From the NCBI RefSeq assembly GCF_003318295.1, contig NZ_QOCW01000001.1, positions 186,001 through 250,000 of the forward strand: 64,000 nucleotides of DNA, given 5' to 3'. Source of the stretch: Bacillus taeanensis (GTDB lineage Bacteria; Bacillota; Bacilli; Bacillales; UBA6769). The translations under genes and the position numbers were made by a program. This document shows, piece by piece, positions 15,735 to 24,290 of this stretch. Each line of letters opens with the position of its first letter. Position 1 is the first letter of the stretch. The notes beneath the pieces were generated by a model. That model did no database searches and was not told where the DNA came from. It saw only the letters and a program-made list of their open reading frames with translations.

Positions 15735-17045
15735 ATGAAAACAGCTTATCTTAACGGTACAATTGTAACAATAGATGATCATAATACAGTTATTCATCAT
15801 GGTGTTCTCGTTGTAGAAGATGGGAAAATTATTCATGTAGGTTCTGTTGAAGATTTTGATCAACAATCAGCAGAGCATACTGTTGATTTAAAAGGAAAAT
15901 GGGTTCTTCCAGGACTGGTAAATACGCACAGTCACATTTTAATGACCATTTTGCGCGGCATTGGCGACGATATGCAGTTAAAGCCTTGGCTTGAAACGAG
16001 AATTTGGCCAATGGAGCAGCAGTATACAACCGAAACAGCAAAATGGAGTACAGCGCTTGGACTTGTAGAAATGTTAAAATCCGGTACAACAACTTTTTCA
16101 GATATGTTCAATCCAATTGGCATTGACGCAGATGAAGTGGCGCGTGTTATTGGTGAAGCTGGTATTCGTTCTATTTTTTCACAAACATTATTTAGTTTTG
16201 GAACAGAAGAAGAACAAAAAGAAAATGTGCGCAAAGCGAGAGAATTTGCGAAAACGTGGCGAAATGAATTTGATGGACGCATGACAACAATGGCTGCCCC
16301 GCACAGTCCATATACGTGTTCACCAGACATGCTTCAAGAAGCAGCAAAACTTGCGGCAGACTATCAAATTCCGGTTCATATTCACTTATCAGAAACAGCA
16401 CAAGAAGTTCAAAAAAATGTTGACGATTATGGAAAGCGTCCAGTTGCTCACTTAGAATCATTGGGTATATTTAATCAGCCGACAATTATTGCACATGGTG
16501 TTCATCTCACTCAAGAAGAGCGGGAAACACTGGCAAAATACAATGTTGCGGTAGCGCATAATCCAATTAGTAATTTAAAGCTCGGTTCAGGAATTGCCGA
16601 TGTTACAGCGATGCTTACTAATGGGATAATGGTTGGAATTGCAACAGACAGTGTGGCGTCAAATAATAATTTTGACATGTTTCAAGAGCTTCGCATTGCA
16701 GCACTGTTACAAAAAGGGGCAAAAGAAGATTCAACAAAAATGCCGGCTGAGACTGTGCTAAGACTTGCGACAAAAGACGGGGCACAAGCAATTCGTCTTC
16801 CTGAAGTGGGTTCGCTTGAAGTTGGCAAACAGGCAGACTTTATAACAATTGATCCAACAAATCAACCACACCTTCAGCCGAAAGAGCATGTTGTTTCCCA
16901 TCTCGTTTATGCAGCGTCAGGCAGTGATGTATGTGATGTGTATGTAAAAGGAAAAGCACTCGTGCAAAATGGAGAATGCACAACGCTCGATGAAGAGCGA
17001 ATCTTATTTGAAGCAGATCGTGTCTATCGAAATTTGAAAAAGTAA
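15735..17045 (+). CDS. mtaD: 5'-methylthioadenosine/S-adenosylhomocysteine deaminase
   Basis: A 436-residue amidohydrolase of the MtaD/SsnA/TrzN group. Metal-binding residues are visible in NTHSH, HIHLSET, AHGVHL and IATDSVASNN. It deaminates methylthioadenosine and S-adenosylhomocysteine to the inosyl forms, which opens a salvage route for SAM by-products. This fits the methionine/SAM theme of the window (metE, metK). The ATG at 15735 follows AAAGGA (15721-15726); the upstream in-frame extension is rejected. It is divergent from ykhA and ends in its own terminator. Guanine deaminase-like enzymes are related, so substrate assignment is probable, not certain. Confidence 0.87.
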   Translation: MKTAYLNGTIVTIDDHNTVIHHGVLVVEDGKIIHVGSVEDFDQQSAEHTVDLKGKWVLPGLVNTHSHILMTILRGIGDDMQLKPWLETRIWPMEQQYTTETAKWSTALGLVEMLKSGTTTFSDMFNPIGIDADEVARVIGEAGIRSIFSQTLFSFGTEEEQKENVRKAREFAKTWRNEFDGRMTTMAAPHSPYTCSPDMLQEAAKLAADYQIPVHIHLSETAQEVQKNVDDYGKRPVAHLESLGIFNQPTIIAHGVHLTQEERETLAKYNVAVAHNPISNLKLGSGIADVTAMLTNGIMVGIATDSVASNNNFDMFQELRIAALLQKGAKEDSTKMPAETVLRLATKDGAQAIRLPEVGSLEVGKQADFITIDPTNQPHLQPKEHVVSHLVYAASGSDVCDVYVKGKALVQNGECTTLDEERILFEADRVYRNLKK

Positions 17046-17049
17046 ATGC

Positions 17050-17085
17050 TGATAAAAGCCGCTTGATTTTAAGCGGCTTTTTATT
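17050..17085 (+). terminator. Terminator of mtaD
   Basis: AAAAGCCGCTT pairs with AAGCGGCTTTT, followed by TATTTATTT. Confidence 0.88.
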
Positions 17086-17363
17086 TATTTAAAAGAAAAA
17101 AATTGCTTGTAGGAAGATAGTATGAGAGGTTTTCTAGCCATAATATAGATAATTTTTAGGTTATCCACTAAATTTTAATTAAGTTGGAATTATTTAATAA
17201 AGCTATAAATATATTAAATGTGTTTAAAGGGATTATTGGTTTTTAAAACTTTTTATTTAAAACTACATAGCTCGTTACCTTTAATAAATACTTCTTGGAT
17301 CATCCGAGAGATATTTATAGTTTTGTTGTAAAAATTTCATCTTAAAAGGGGGACGTGAATTTC
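17086..17363. other. Intergenic region before livJ
   Basis: About 280 AT-rich bases. I see no T-box, no known riboswitch core and no convincing CodY box. A livJ promoter must lie here but none stands out. The only clear element is the ribosome binding site AAAAGGGGGA at 17344-17353. Confidence 0.5.
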
Positions 17364-18575
17364 ATGTCTAAAAAGCTTTTTTGCATTCTTATGTTGGTCG
17401 TTTTAGTTTTTGGTGTGTTGGCAGGATGTACAAGTAGTAAGAGTAATCAACCAGCCTCTTCTGATGGGGACTCTGCCTCTTCGTCTAGTCCAACTGTTAT
17501 TAAAGTTGCGGCAGCAAGTCCATTATCAGGTAGTATTGCGACGCTAGGGGAAGCGATTAAGCTTGGTGCACAGCTAAAATTAGAAGAAAACAAGAAGAAA
17601 TTTGAGGAACTTGGCTATAAGCTTGAGCTCGTTCCGTATGATGATCAAGCAGATCCTAAAAAAGGGGTAGCAAATGCCCAAATGATTGCAGCAGATACGG
17701 CGATCCTTGGTGTAATTGGTCATCTTAATTCAGGTGTATCTATTCCTTCATCAGAAACCTATCAGAAGTATAATATTGCAATGATTTCACCAGCAAGTAC
17801 AGCAACCGACTTTACAGATCGCGGTTTAGCTGTTGTAAATCGCATTGTAGCACGTGATGACTTTCAGGGTCCAGCCGGGGCGGATTTTGCTGTAAATGAA
17901 TTAAGTGCAAAGAAGATTTTTGTCATTCAAGATAAAACAGCATATGGTCAAGGACTGGCAGAAGCGTTTAAAAGTTCAGCAGAAGAGTTGGGTGCAGAAA
18001 TTGTTGGCTATGAAGGCATTACGGTTGGTGAAAAAGACTTTAATGGTGTGTTGAATCAGGTGCTTTCCAAAAAGCCAGACCTTATTTATTTTGGAGGTAT
18101 GTACTCAGAAGGTGGATTGTTAGTCAAACAAGCTCGTGAGAAAAATATTAGTGTCCCATTTATGGGTGGGGACGGCATTGACTCCTCGACAATGGTAGAA
18201 ATAGCAGGAGATAAGATTTCAAATACTTACTATACGTCTGTGGCGGCAGATGTATCAAAAATTGAAGCAGGGGTGAACTTTGCAGAAAGCTATAAAGAAA
18301 AGTTTGGTAAAAATGTTGAGTCATATTCTGCGTACGGATATGATGCAATGGGCGTTATGTTAGCAGGGATAGAAAAAGCAATCGAGGATAATAATGGTAG
18401 TTTACCGACAAGAGAACAAGTAAGCAGCACAGTACGAGCAACCCAAAACTATGAAGGAGTCGTTACAAAAGTAGGTTTTGATGAAAAAGGGGATAACAAA
18501 TATGCAAAAGTATATATCTTTAAATTTGATACACCGACATATCCAGGAGAACAAGTAGGAGAAGTGACAAAGTAA
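17364..18575 (+). CDS. livJ: Branched-chain amino acid ABC transporter, substrate-binding lipoprotein
   Basis: A 403-residue lipoprotein. The signal peptide ends in the lipobox VLAGC, with the lipid-bearing Cys at residue 22, then a Ser-rich linker. The periplasmic-binding-protein type I fold is recognisable from AASPLSGSIATLGEAIKLGA, VPYDDQADPKKGVANAQ, ISPASTATDFT and YGYDAMGVMLAGIEKA. It binds Leu/Ile/Val or a similar amino acid outside the membrane and passes it to the permease encoded next. ATG at 17364, preferred over the GTG at 17355, which almost touches the ribosome binding site. A hairpin and a repeat separate it from livH, so it may be made in excess of the other subunits. Confidence 0.93.
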   Translation: MSKKLFCILMLVVLVFGVLAGCTSSKSNQPASSDGDSASSSSPTVIKVAAASPLSGSIATLGEAIKLGAQLKLEENKKKFEELGYKLELVPYDDQADPKKGVANAQMIAADTAILGVIGHLNSGVSIPSSETYQKYNIAMISPASTATDFTDRGLAVVNRIVARDDFQGPAGADFAVNELSAKKIFVIQDKTAYGQGLAEAFKSSAEELGAEIVGYEGITVGEKDFNGVLNQVLSKKPDLIYFGGMYSEGGLLVKQAREKNISVPFMGGDGIDSSTMVEIAGDKISNTYYTSVAADVSKIEAGVNFAESYKEKFGKNVESYSAYGYDAMGVMLAGIEKAIEDNNGSLPTREQVSSTVRATQNYEGVVTKVGFDEKGDNKYAKVYIFKFDTPTYPGEQVGEVTK

Positions 18576-18590
18576 AGTCTTGCTGTATAG

Positions 18591-18630
18591 GAAAAAGGTA
18601 TGACCTAGAGGGATTACCTTTTTTCTCTTT
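18591..18630 (+). terminator. Partial terminator after livJ
   Basis: GAAAAAGGTA (18591-18600) pairs with TACCTTTTTTC (18615-18625), followed by TCTTT. Inside an operon this would lower, not stop, transcription of livH and beyond. Confidence 0.65.
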
Positions 18631-18656
18631 AAAAGAATAAGAAAGTATAAGTTTTG

Positions 18657-18780
18657 ATGTCTAGCTCCAGCGTCTACCTCCTCGAGTCAAATAACCTTAC
18701 GCCGTAAAGGAAAAAAAGCACCTTTTCGTCGTAAGAACATTTGCTTGTCGGGGGTGAGCAAGGCGCTTGCGCTTTTCTTA
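18657..18780. repeat. Interspersed structured repeat of Bacillaceae type
   Basis: It begins TGTCTAGCTCCAGCG and ends GGCGCTTGCGCTTTTCTTA. The ends and the internal CCTCGAG and CTTGTCGGGG-like blocks match from memory a non-coding repeat common in Bacillus genomes. The inside can fold: CTTACG...CGTAAG around AAAGG...CCTTT, and CCTCCTCGAGTCAAAT against ATTTGCTTGTCGGGGG. No coding potential. It sits between livJ and livH. Confidence 0.7.
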
Positions 18781-18810
18781 TCCTATTAAATAAAGTGAGG
18801 CAAGGAATTT

Positions 18811-19797
18811 ATGATAGAGTCGATCCTGCACACCTTACCGCAAGTATTATTTGATGGTTTAACATTAGGAGCTGTGTATGCTGTCGTCGCTCTTGGTTAT
18901 ACGATGGTATACGGCATTTTAGAGCTTATTAACTTTGCACATGGTGAAATATTTATGACAGGGGCGTTTATTGGAACAGCTGTTTTAATAACAAGCCAAA
19001 CATGGGGATGGCTTCAGATGTTTCCTGTTTGGTTTACTTTGTTCGCTGTATTAGTCATTGCCAGTTTATCTACCGGGATTATGGGAGTAGCAATTGAGCG
19101 TGTTGCATACCGCCCGCTTCGTCATTTACCGAGGTTAATTCCGTTAATTTCAGCAATCGGCATTTCTTTTCTTTTACAAGATATTGTTCGATTTATAACG
19201 GAATTAAAGCGCGGCATCTATATCTTAACAGGGCCGACTTTATATGATGAGCAGCTAACATTAACTGTGTCATCTATTTTTAGCGGTTTTACGGATATCT
19301 ATTTTAAAGCAACAACAATCATTTTATTAGGGTGTACGCTGTTGATGATGATTGGTCTTGATTTTTTTGTAAATAAGACAAAATGGGGAATGGCGATGCG
19401 CGCTGTTGCACAGGATCCTGAGACCGCTTCTTTAATGGGGGTGAATGTCAATAAAGTAGTTACATTAACCTTCTTTATCGGCTCGGCATTAGGTGGAGCA
19501 ACAGGTGTGTTGTTTGCACAGCAATATGGAACCATTGATCCTTATGTTGGGTTTATTCTTGGTTTAAAAGCTTTTACAGCAGCTGTATTAGGTGGAATTG
19601 GCAATATACGCGGTGCGATGTTTGGGGGAATTCTGCTCGGGTTAATCGAAATGTTTGCAGCAGCTAATTTAGGTTTATTAACAAATGGAATGGTAGGTGC
19701 TGAATATAAAGATGTATTTGCATTTGCGATTCTTATTATCGTGCTAACTTTTAAACCTGAAGGACTTTTTGGAAAAGCGGCTATAGAGAAGGTGTAG
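18811..19797 (+). CDS. livH: Branched-chain amino acid ABC transporter permease LivH
   Basis: A 328-residue inner-membrane permease with about eight membrane helices. Family motifs are LTLGAVYAVVALGYTMVYGI and LINFAHGEIFMTGAFI at the start and LGLKAFTAAVLGGIGNIRGA in the conserved cytoplasmic loop that contacts the ATPase. It pairs with the LivM half of the next protein. Its TAG stop (19795-19797) is directly followed by the GTG of the next gene, so the two are translationally coupled. Confidence 0.95.
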   Translation: MIESILHTLPQVLFDGLTLGAVYAVVALGYTMVYGILELINFAHGEIFMTGAFIGTAVLITSQTWGWLQMFPVWFTLFAVLVIASLSTGIMGVAIERVAYRPLRHLPRLIPLISAIGISFLLQDIVRFITELKRGIYILTGPTLYDEQLTLTVSSIFSGFTDIYFKATTIILLGCTLLMMIGLDFFVNKTKWGMAMRAVAQDPETASLMGVNVNKVVTLTFFIGSALGGATGVLFAQQYGTIDPYVGFILGLKAFTAAVLGGIGNIRGAMFGGILLGLIEMFAAANLGLLTNGMVGAEYKDVFAFAILIIVLTFKPEGLFGKAAIEKV

Positions 19798-21888
19798 GTG
19801 GAAAATGTGAAAAAGATAATGGAGAATATTAAAGAAAATGGTGTTTTCCAATGGTTTCTTCTTATTGGTTATCTTGTTATAACTAGCTGCACTCTCTATT
19901 TTTCACAAAAATCTGTTCTTGCCTTTTTATTAATGCTGTTCTCGTTACTGCTTCTTTATTATACAAGCATACCGAATCGATGGAAATGGAGTACAGCGCT
20001 CGCTATCCTTGTGTTTATTTTACCCGCTTCAGCCAGCGGGGGACCTGGCTATCAATCTTATATGGAAGTAGCTTCACAAGTAGGTATTTATGTGGCAATG
20101 GGACTTGGTTTAAATATTGTTGTTGGCTTTGCGGGGTTATTAGATTTAGGTTTTGTTGCGTTTTTTGCGATTGGAGCTTATACGTATGGAATTTTTGCAA
20201 CAAGTCAAGCAATGGAATTTATGCCGTTTGGCAGCTATCCGCTTTCAGGGGGAAGCTTTTGGTTTTTTATTATCATCGGCTGCTTTGCTGCTGCGTTATT
20301 TGGTGTATTGTTAGGGTTACCGGTATTAAGAGTAAAAGGAGATTATCTTGCAATTGTTACGCTTGGCTTTGGCGAGATTATTCGAATTGTATTTAATAAT
20401 TTAGAAAAACCTGTAAATATCACAAATGGTGCGATGGGACTTTCTTCGATTCAACCACCTGCCTTATTTGGCATGACGTTTTTATATCCTAATCAATATT
20501 ACTATATTGTGCTTATGATTTTGGCAGCTGTTATTTTTTCTGTTATCCGAGTAGAGCATTCTCGTTTAGGAAGATCGTTTAAAGCGGTAAGAGAAGATGA
20601 AATTGCAGCTCAAGCAATGGGAATTCCTTTAGTGCTCACAAAGCTAACTGCATTCGCGATTGGGGCTTCATTTTCTGGCATGATGGGCGTTGTATTTGCT
20701 GCAAAACAAACATTCATTGATCCAACAAGCTTTACATTATTGGAATCAATTACCATTCTTGTTATGGTGCTTTTAGGCGGAATGGGGAGCGTCCCTGGTG
20801 TTATTTTAGGAGCGGCAGTTGTGACGACTTTAAATCTGCAAGTCTTAACGGAGCTAACAAATTGGTTGAATCATTTAAGCATGGAAGGAAGTATCGCTTT
20901 TCCTAATGCGCTTGCTCCAGCCAAAATGCAGCGATTTATTTTCGGAATGATTTTAGTCGGCTTCACCCTATACAAGCCATATGGGTTAATTCCTGCCAAA
21001 AAGAACTTTGTGAATGAAAAGAATTTAAGGGAACAAAGTAATAAAACTCAGAACTTAGAAACAGGGAACAAAAATCAGAATGATCCGAAAACAGAAAATT
21101 CTCTTCTTGAAATTAACAATTTGACGAAAAAATTTGGTGGACTTGTTGCTGTGAAAAATATTAATGTCGTTGTGAAAAAGGATTCGATCACCGCTGTAAT
21201 TGGTCCTAATGGTGGTGGCAAAACAACCTTTTTTAATGTGATTACGGGAATTTATAAACCTGATCAAGGAACAATGCTCTTAGATGGTAAATCGTACAGC
21301 GGTTTAAGGACAAATCGAATAGCGGCTCTTGGTGTTTCAAGAACGTTTCAAAACATTCGTTTATTTAAAAACCTCACCGTACTAGATAATGTAATGATTG
21401 GTATGCATCCTCATTTATCTGCAAACCTTTTTGGCATTTTATTTTCCTTTCCATACGTAAAAAAGGAAGAAAAACTGGCGCAAATTAAAGCTTTTCAACT
21501 GCTTGAGTATGTAGGGTTGTCTTCTCTTTTAAATGAAACAGCGCAAAACCTTTCCTACGGAGCACAGAGACGTTTAGAGATTGCTCGTGCACTTGCTTCT
21601 AAACCAGATCTTCTTCTTTTGGATGAACCCGCAGCAGGGATGAATCCAAAAGAAACGAGAGACTTAACGGATTTAATTCGTAAAGTGCGTGATGAACTTA
21701 ATATAACCATTTTGTTAATTGAACATGACATGAAATTAGTAATGAATCTTTCAGAACATATTATCGTTTTAGATCATGGCGAGAAGATTGCAGAAGGAAC
21801 AGCAGAAGAAATCCGGACAAATGCAAAAGTGATTGAAGCTTACCTCGGAAAAGAAAGGCATCATTTTGTTGAAGAAGGTGAGAAGTAA
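19798..21888 (+). CDS. Fused LivM permease and LivG ATPase
   Basis: One 696-residue protein made of two subunits that are separate in E. coli. Residues ~1-405 are a LivM-type permease (GLNIVVGFAGLLDLGFVAF, GDYLAIVTLGFGEIIRI, LLGGMGSVPGVILGAA). A hydrophilic Asn/Gln/Lys-rich linker (~406-435) follows. Residues ~436-696 are a LivG-type ATPase with Walker A GPNGGGKTT, Q-loop in SRTFQNIRLF, signature LSYGAQRR, Walker B LLLLDEPAAG and switch His IEHD. Walker A has GGG where GAG is usual. I found no internal ribosome binding site or start at the join, so the fusion looks real. The exact start (GTG 19798, GTG 19807 or ATG 19819) is uncertain. Confidence 0.93.
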   Translation: MENVKKIMENIKENGVFQWFLLIGYLVITSCTLYFSQKSVLAFLLMLFSLLLLYYTSIPNRWKWSTALAILVFILPASASGGPGYQSYMEVASQVGIYVAMGLGLNIVVGFAGLLDLGFVAFFAIGAYTYGIFATSQAMEFMPFGSYPLSGGSFWFFIIIGCFAAALFGVLLGLPVLRVKGDYLAIVTLGFGEIIRIVFNNLEKPVNITNGAMGLSSIQPPALFGMTFLYPNQYYYIVLMILAAVIFSVIRVEHSRLGRSFKAVREDEIAAQAMGIPLVLTKLTAFAIGASFSGMMGVVFAAKQTFIDPTSFTLLESITILVMVLLGGMGSVPGVILGAAVVTTLNLQVLTELTNWLNHLSMEGSIAFPNALAPAKMQRFIFGMILVGFTLYKPYGLIPAKKNFVNEKNLREQSNKTQNLETGNKNQNDPKTENSLLEINNLTKKFGGLVAVKNINVVVKKDSITAVIGPNGGGKTTFFNVITGIYKPDQGTMLLDGKSYSGLRTNRIAALGVSRTFQNIRLFKNLTVLDNVMIGMHPHLSANLFGILFSFPYVKKEEKLAQIKAFQLLEYVGLSSLLNETAQNLSYGAQRRLEIARALASKPDLLLLDEPAAGMNPKETRDLTDLIRKVRDELNITILLIEHDMKLVMNLSEHIIVLDHGEKIAEGTAEEIRTNAKVIEAYLGKERHHFVEEGEK

Positions 21889-22596
21889 ATGAATCTGCTT
21901 GAACTTATTAATGTCCACACTTATTATGATGGAATTCATGCTTTAAAGGGGATTTCTCTTCATGTAAATCGAGGAGAAATCGTCACTTTAATTGGTTCAA
22001 ATGGTGCTGGGAAATCCACAGCATTAAAAACAATTTGCGGTCATGTTGGTAAAAAAGCAGGCTCTATTTTATATGAGGGAAACGAAATTATCCATGATTC
22101 TCCCCACCTATTAGCGCTCAGGGGACTTGCACATGTACCTGAAGGAAGGAAAATATTCCCGCGTTTAACTGTTAAAGAAAACTTAGAAATGGGAGGATTC
22201 TCTTTACGAAGCAAAAAAAAAGTAAAAGACAGAATAGAAATGGCCTTTCAATATTTTCCTCGATTAAAAGAGCGGCTTGATCAAAAGGCCGGTACGATGA
22301 GCGGCGGAGAACAACAAATGCTCGCAATTGGCAGAGCGTTAATGATGAATCCGAAAATTTTACTGCTTGATGAGCCTTCGATGGGTCTTGCTCCGATATT
22401 GGTAGAACAAATTTTTGAAATTATTCAAGCATTAAACAAAGAAGGCATGACGATTTTATTAGTAGAACAAAACGCCTATCAAGCTCTGCAAATTGCTCAT
22501 CGAGGATATGTCATTCAAACAGGAATGATTACGCTAACAGATGATGCGAATGCTTTGCTTCACAATCCTCAAATTAAAGAATCTTATCTTGCTTGA
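21889..22596 (+). CDS. livF: Branched-chain amino acid ABC transporter ATPase LivF
   Basis: A 235-residue ATPase. Walker A is GSNGAGKST, signature MSGGEQQ, Walker B ILLLDEPSMGL and switch region LLVEQNAYQAL, where LVEQNA is typical for LivF. It is the second ATPase of the transporter and works with the LivG half of the fused protein. ATG directly after the previous stop (TAAATG), with GAAGGTGAGAAG as the binding site. A strong terminator follows, closing the livJHMGF operon. Confidence 0.96.
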   Translation: MNLLELINVHTYYDGIHALKGISLHVNRGEIVTLIGSNGAGKSTALKTICGHVGKKAGSILYEGNEIIHDSPHLLALRGLAHVPEGRKIFPRLTVKENLEMGGFSLRSKKKVKDRIEMAFQYFPRLKERLDQKAGTMSGGEQQMLAIGRALMMNPKILLLDEPSMGLAPILVEQIFEIIQALNKEGMTILLVEQNAYQALQIAHRGYVIQTGMITLTDDANALLHNPQIKESYLA

Positions 22597-22600
22597 AATA

Positions 22601-22640
22601 GTAAAATGTGCAGTCTTAGAGCTGCACATTTTACTTTTAT
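22601..22640. terminator. Terminator of the liv operon
   Basis: GTAAAATGTGCAG (22601-22613) pairs with CTGCACATTTTAC (22622-22634), followed by TTTTAT. It also faces the end of the converging gene. Confidence 0.9.
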
Positions 22641-23008
22641 AAATAAAATCGAATAATAAAAAACTGATCATTTGCATCAGAGCTCATTGCACGAAGCTGC
22701 TGCATTAATGAAGCGCGTTTAATCTTTAAATGCCAGACCTGCTCTCGAAGTTTTTCTTTTTCGTGTTGGCTGTGTAGCGCATTTAACTGATAATAAAGAG
22801 CCGCAATTTCGTTATCGATTTCATCAAAAGATTGCTGGAGGTCAGCCTGAATAATTTCATGAGTTTCTTTTGTAACAAATGTCTCACTGTTCGATAATTT
22901 TGTTGAAAGTTCCTGTTGCCAATCCTGATCACCAATTTCTTTTGCAAAACGATATAAATCAAGGTAATCATTTACCCATTGTTCTTTTAATTGTTTTTCA
23001 TTAATCAT
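22637..23008 (-). CDS. Hypothetical protein with coiled coil
   Basis: A 123-residue soluble protein that I do not recognise. It is rich in Gln, Glu and Leu and probably all-helical. Residues ~60-110 (DLQQSFDEIDNEIAALYYQL and on through LREQVWHLKIKRASLMQQL) look like a coiled coil. Good ribosome binding site GGAAGGAGAGAGG before the ATG, so it is likely real. It lies between the liv operon terminator and cvfB, divergent from cvfB. Confidence 0.75.
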   Translation of the reverse strand: MINEKQLKEQWVNDYLDLYRFAKEIGDQDWQQELSTKLSNSETFVTKETHEIIQADLQQSFDEIDNEIAALYYQLNALHSQHEKEKLREQVWHLKIKRASLMQQLRAMSSDANDQFFIIRFYL

Positions 23009-23278
23009 ACATCCTCTCTCCTTCCTGAATAAGAAGTTTTCTCATAATTGGATGAATGTATGTTTGGTAAATTACAATCAAAATATTACTATTTGCCAAT
23101 TTACAGGATAGGAACAATTTCTGGTGTTTTTGACCCTTTAATAGTGTCAAGATTCAAAAAAATTGAAATGTTTTCTGTGTATTAACATTTTTCCAGTTAT
23201 GGCAATATTGAATGAGGAAATATGATAAAGTAAAAATTATAAAGAAGAATTAGTATTGAGTGAGAAAGAAGGGAAAGC

Positions 23279-24136
23279 ATGAAATTACAAGCAGGGACGG
23301 TCGTTTCACTTACGGTAGATCGTGAGGCGGAGTTTGGTTATTTTTTAACAAATGGAACAGAAGATGTTTTACTTCATAAATCTGAAATAGAACGTCCATT
23401 GGCCGAAGAAGAGACAATTGAAGTATTTCTTTATCAAGATCATCAAGGACGTCTTGCTGCAACAATGACCATACCGACAATTAGCCTTGACATATATAAA
23501 TGGGTACAAGTTGTAAGCAAAAAAAGAAAACTTGGTGTTTTTGTAGATATTGGGATTAAAAAAGATATGTTAGTATCGCTTGATGAACTTCCCAAAGTAT
23601 ATGGGTTATGGCCGGAAGAAGGAGACTGGCTTTATTGTACGTTAATCCTTGATAAAAAAGGAAGATTGTTTGCAAAGCTTGCTGGTCACGAGCAAATCAT
23701 TGAAATTTCTCGTGATGCTGAAGAAGAGATGTTTAATAAAGATATAACAGGTACTGTTTATGAAGCGATGGGAGAAGGTTCCTTTTTCATATCAGAAGAT
23801 GGTATTATGGGATTTGTTCATAAAAGCGAGTGGGATCAAGAACCTCGTTTAGGTGGAAAAATTCAAGGACGGATTATTGAAGTCAAAGAAGATCGCAGTG
23901 TCAACGTATCACTGCTTCCTCGTAAACAGGAACGTTTAGGGGATGATGCTGAAAGAATTTATGCGTTTATAGAGGAGAATGGCGGAAAAATTCCTTATTG
24001 GGATAAAACAGAGCCAGAAGCTATTAAAGAGACGTTTCATATGAGTAAAGCTGCTTTTAAACGTGCCATGGGACGATTGATGAAAGAAGGAAAAGTGTCT
24101 CAAAAAGACGGCGCAACCTATATAAAAGAATCATAA
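23279..24136 (+). CDS. cvfB: S1-type RNA-binding protein CvfB/YitL
   Basis: A 285-residue protein with the CvfB order: three S1-like OB-fold segments (about 1-65, 70-135 and 145-215; KRKLGVFVDIGIKKDMLVSL and GIMGFVHKSEWD mark the second and third) and a C-terminal winged-helix part (about 220-285, FHMSKAAFKRAMGRLMKEGK). S. aureus CvfB binds RNA and affects virulence gene expression; the Bacillus homologue YitL is less studied. Single gene, terminator follows. Confidence 0.9.
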   Translation: MKLQAGTVVSLTVDREAEFGYFLTNGTEDVLLHKSEIERPLAEEETIEVFLYQDHQGRLAATMTIPTISLDIYKWVQVVSKKRKLGVFVDIGIKKDMLVSLDELPKVYGLWPEEGDWLYCTLILDKKGRLFAKLAGHEQIIEISRDAEEEMFNKDITGTVYEAMGEGSFFISEDGIMGFVHKSEWDQEPRLGGKIQGRIIEVKEDRSVNVSLLPRKQERLGDDAERIYAFIEENGGKIPYWDKTEPEAIKETFHMSKAAFKRAMGRLMKEGKVSQKDGATYIKES

Positions 24137-24140
24137 AGAA

Positions 24141-24179
24141 GAAATCCTCACTGTTCAAGCTGAACGGTGAGGATTTTTG
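24141..24179 (+). terminator. Terminator of cvfB
   Basis: AAATCCTCAC...GTTCA/TGAAC...GTGAGGATTTTT forms a two-part stem with a T run. Confidence 0.88.
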
Positions 24180-24290
24180 TTAAGTATAAATTTTTTTGAA
24201 ATAACAAGTTTTAAGCTTTTCAAAATAGGGAAATAGCCATTTTGAAAATATAAAAAGTAGATAGGCGGTTTGCCCCCTTCTAATTAGCTT

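Noticed and set aside
17086..17363. T-box or CodY site before livJ
   Set aside because: I looked for these because the operon moves branched-chain amino acids, but no T-box core or AATTTTCWGAAAATT-like site is good enough to report.
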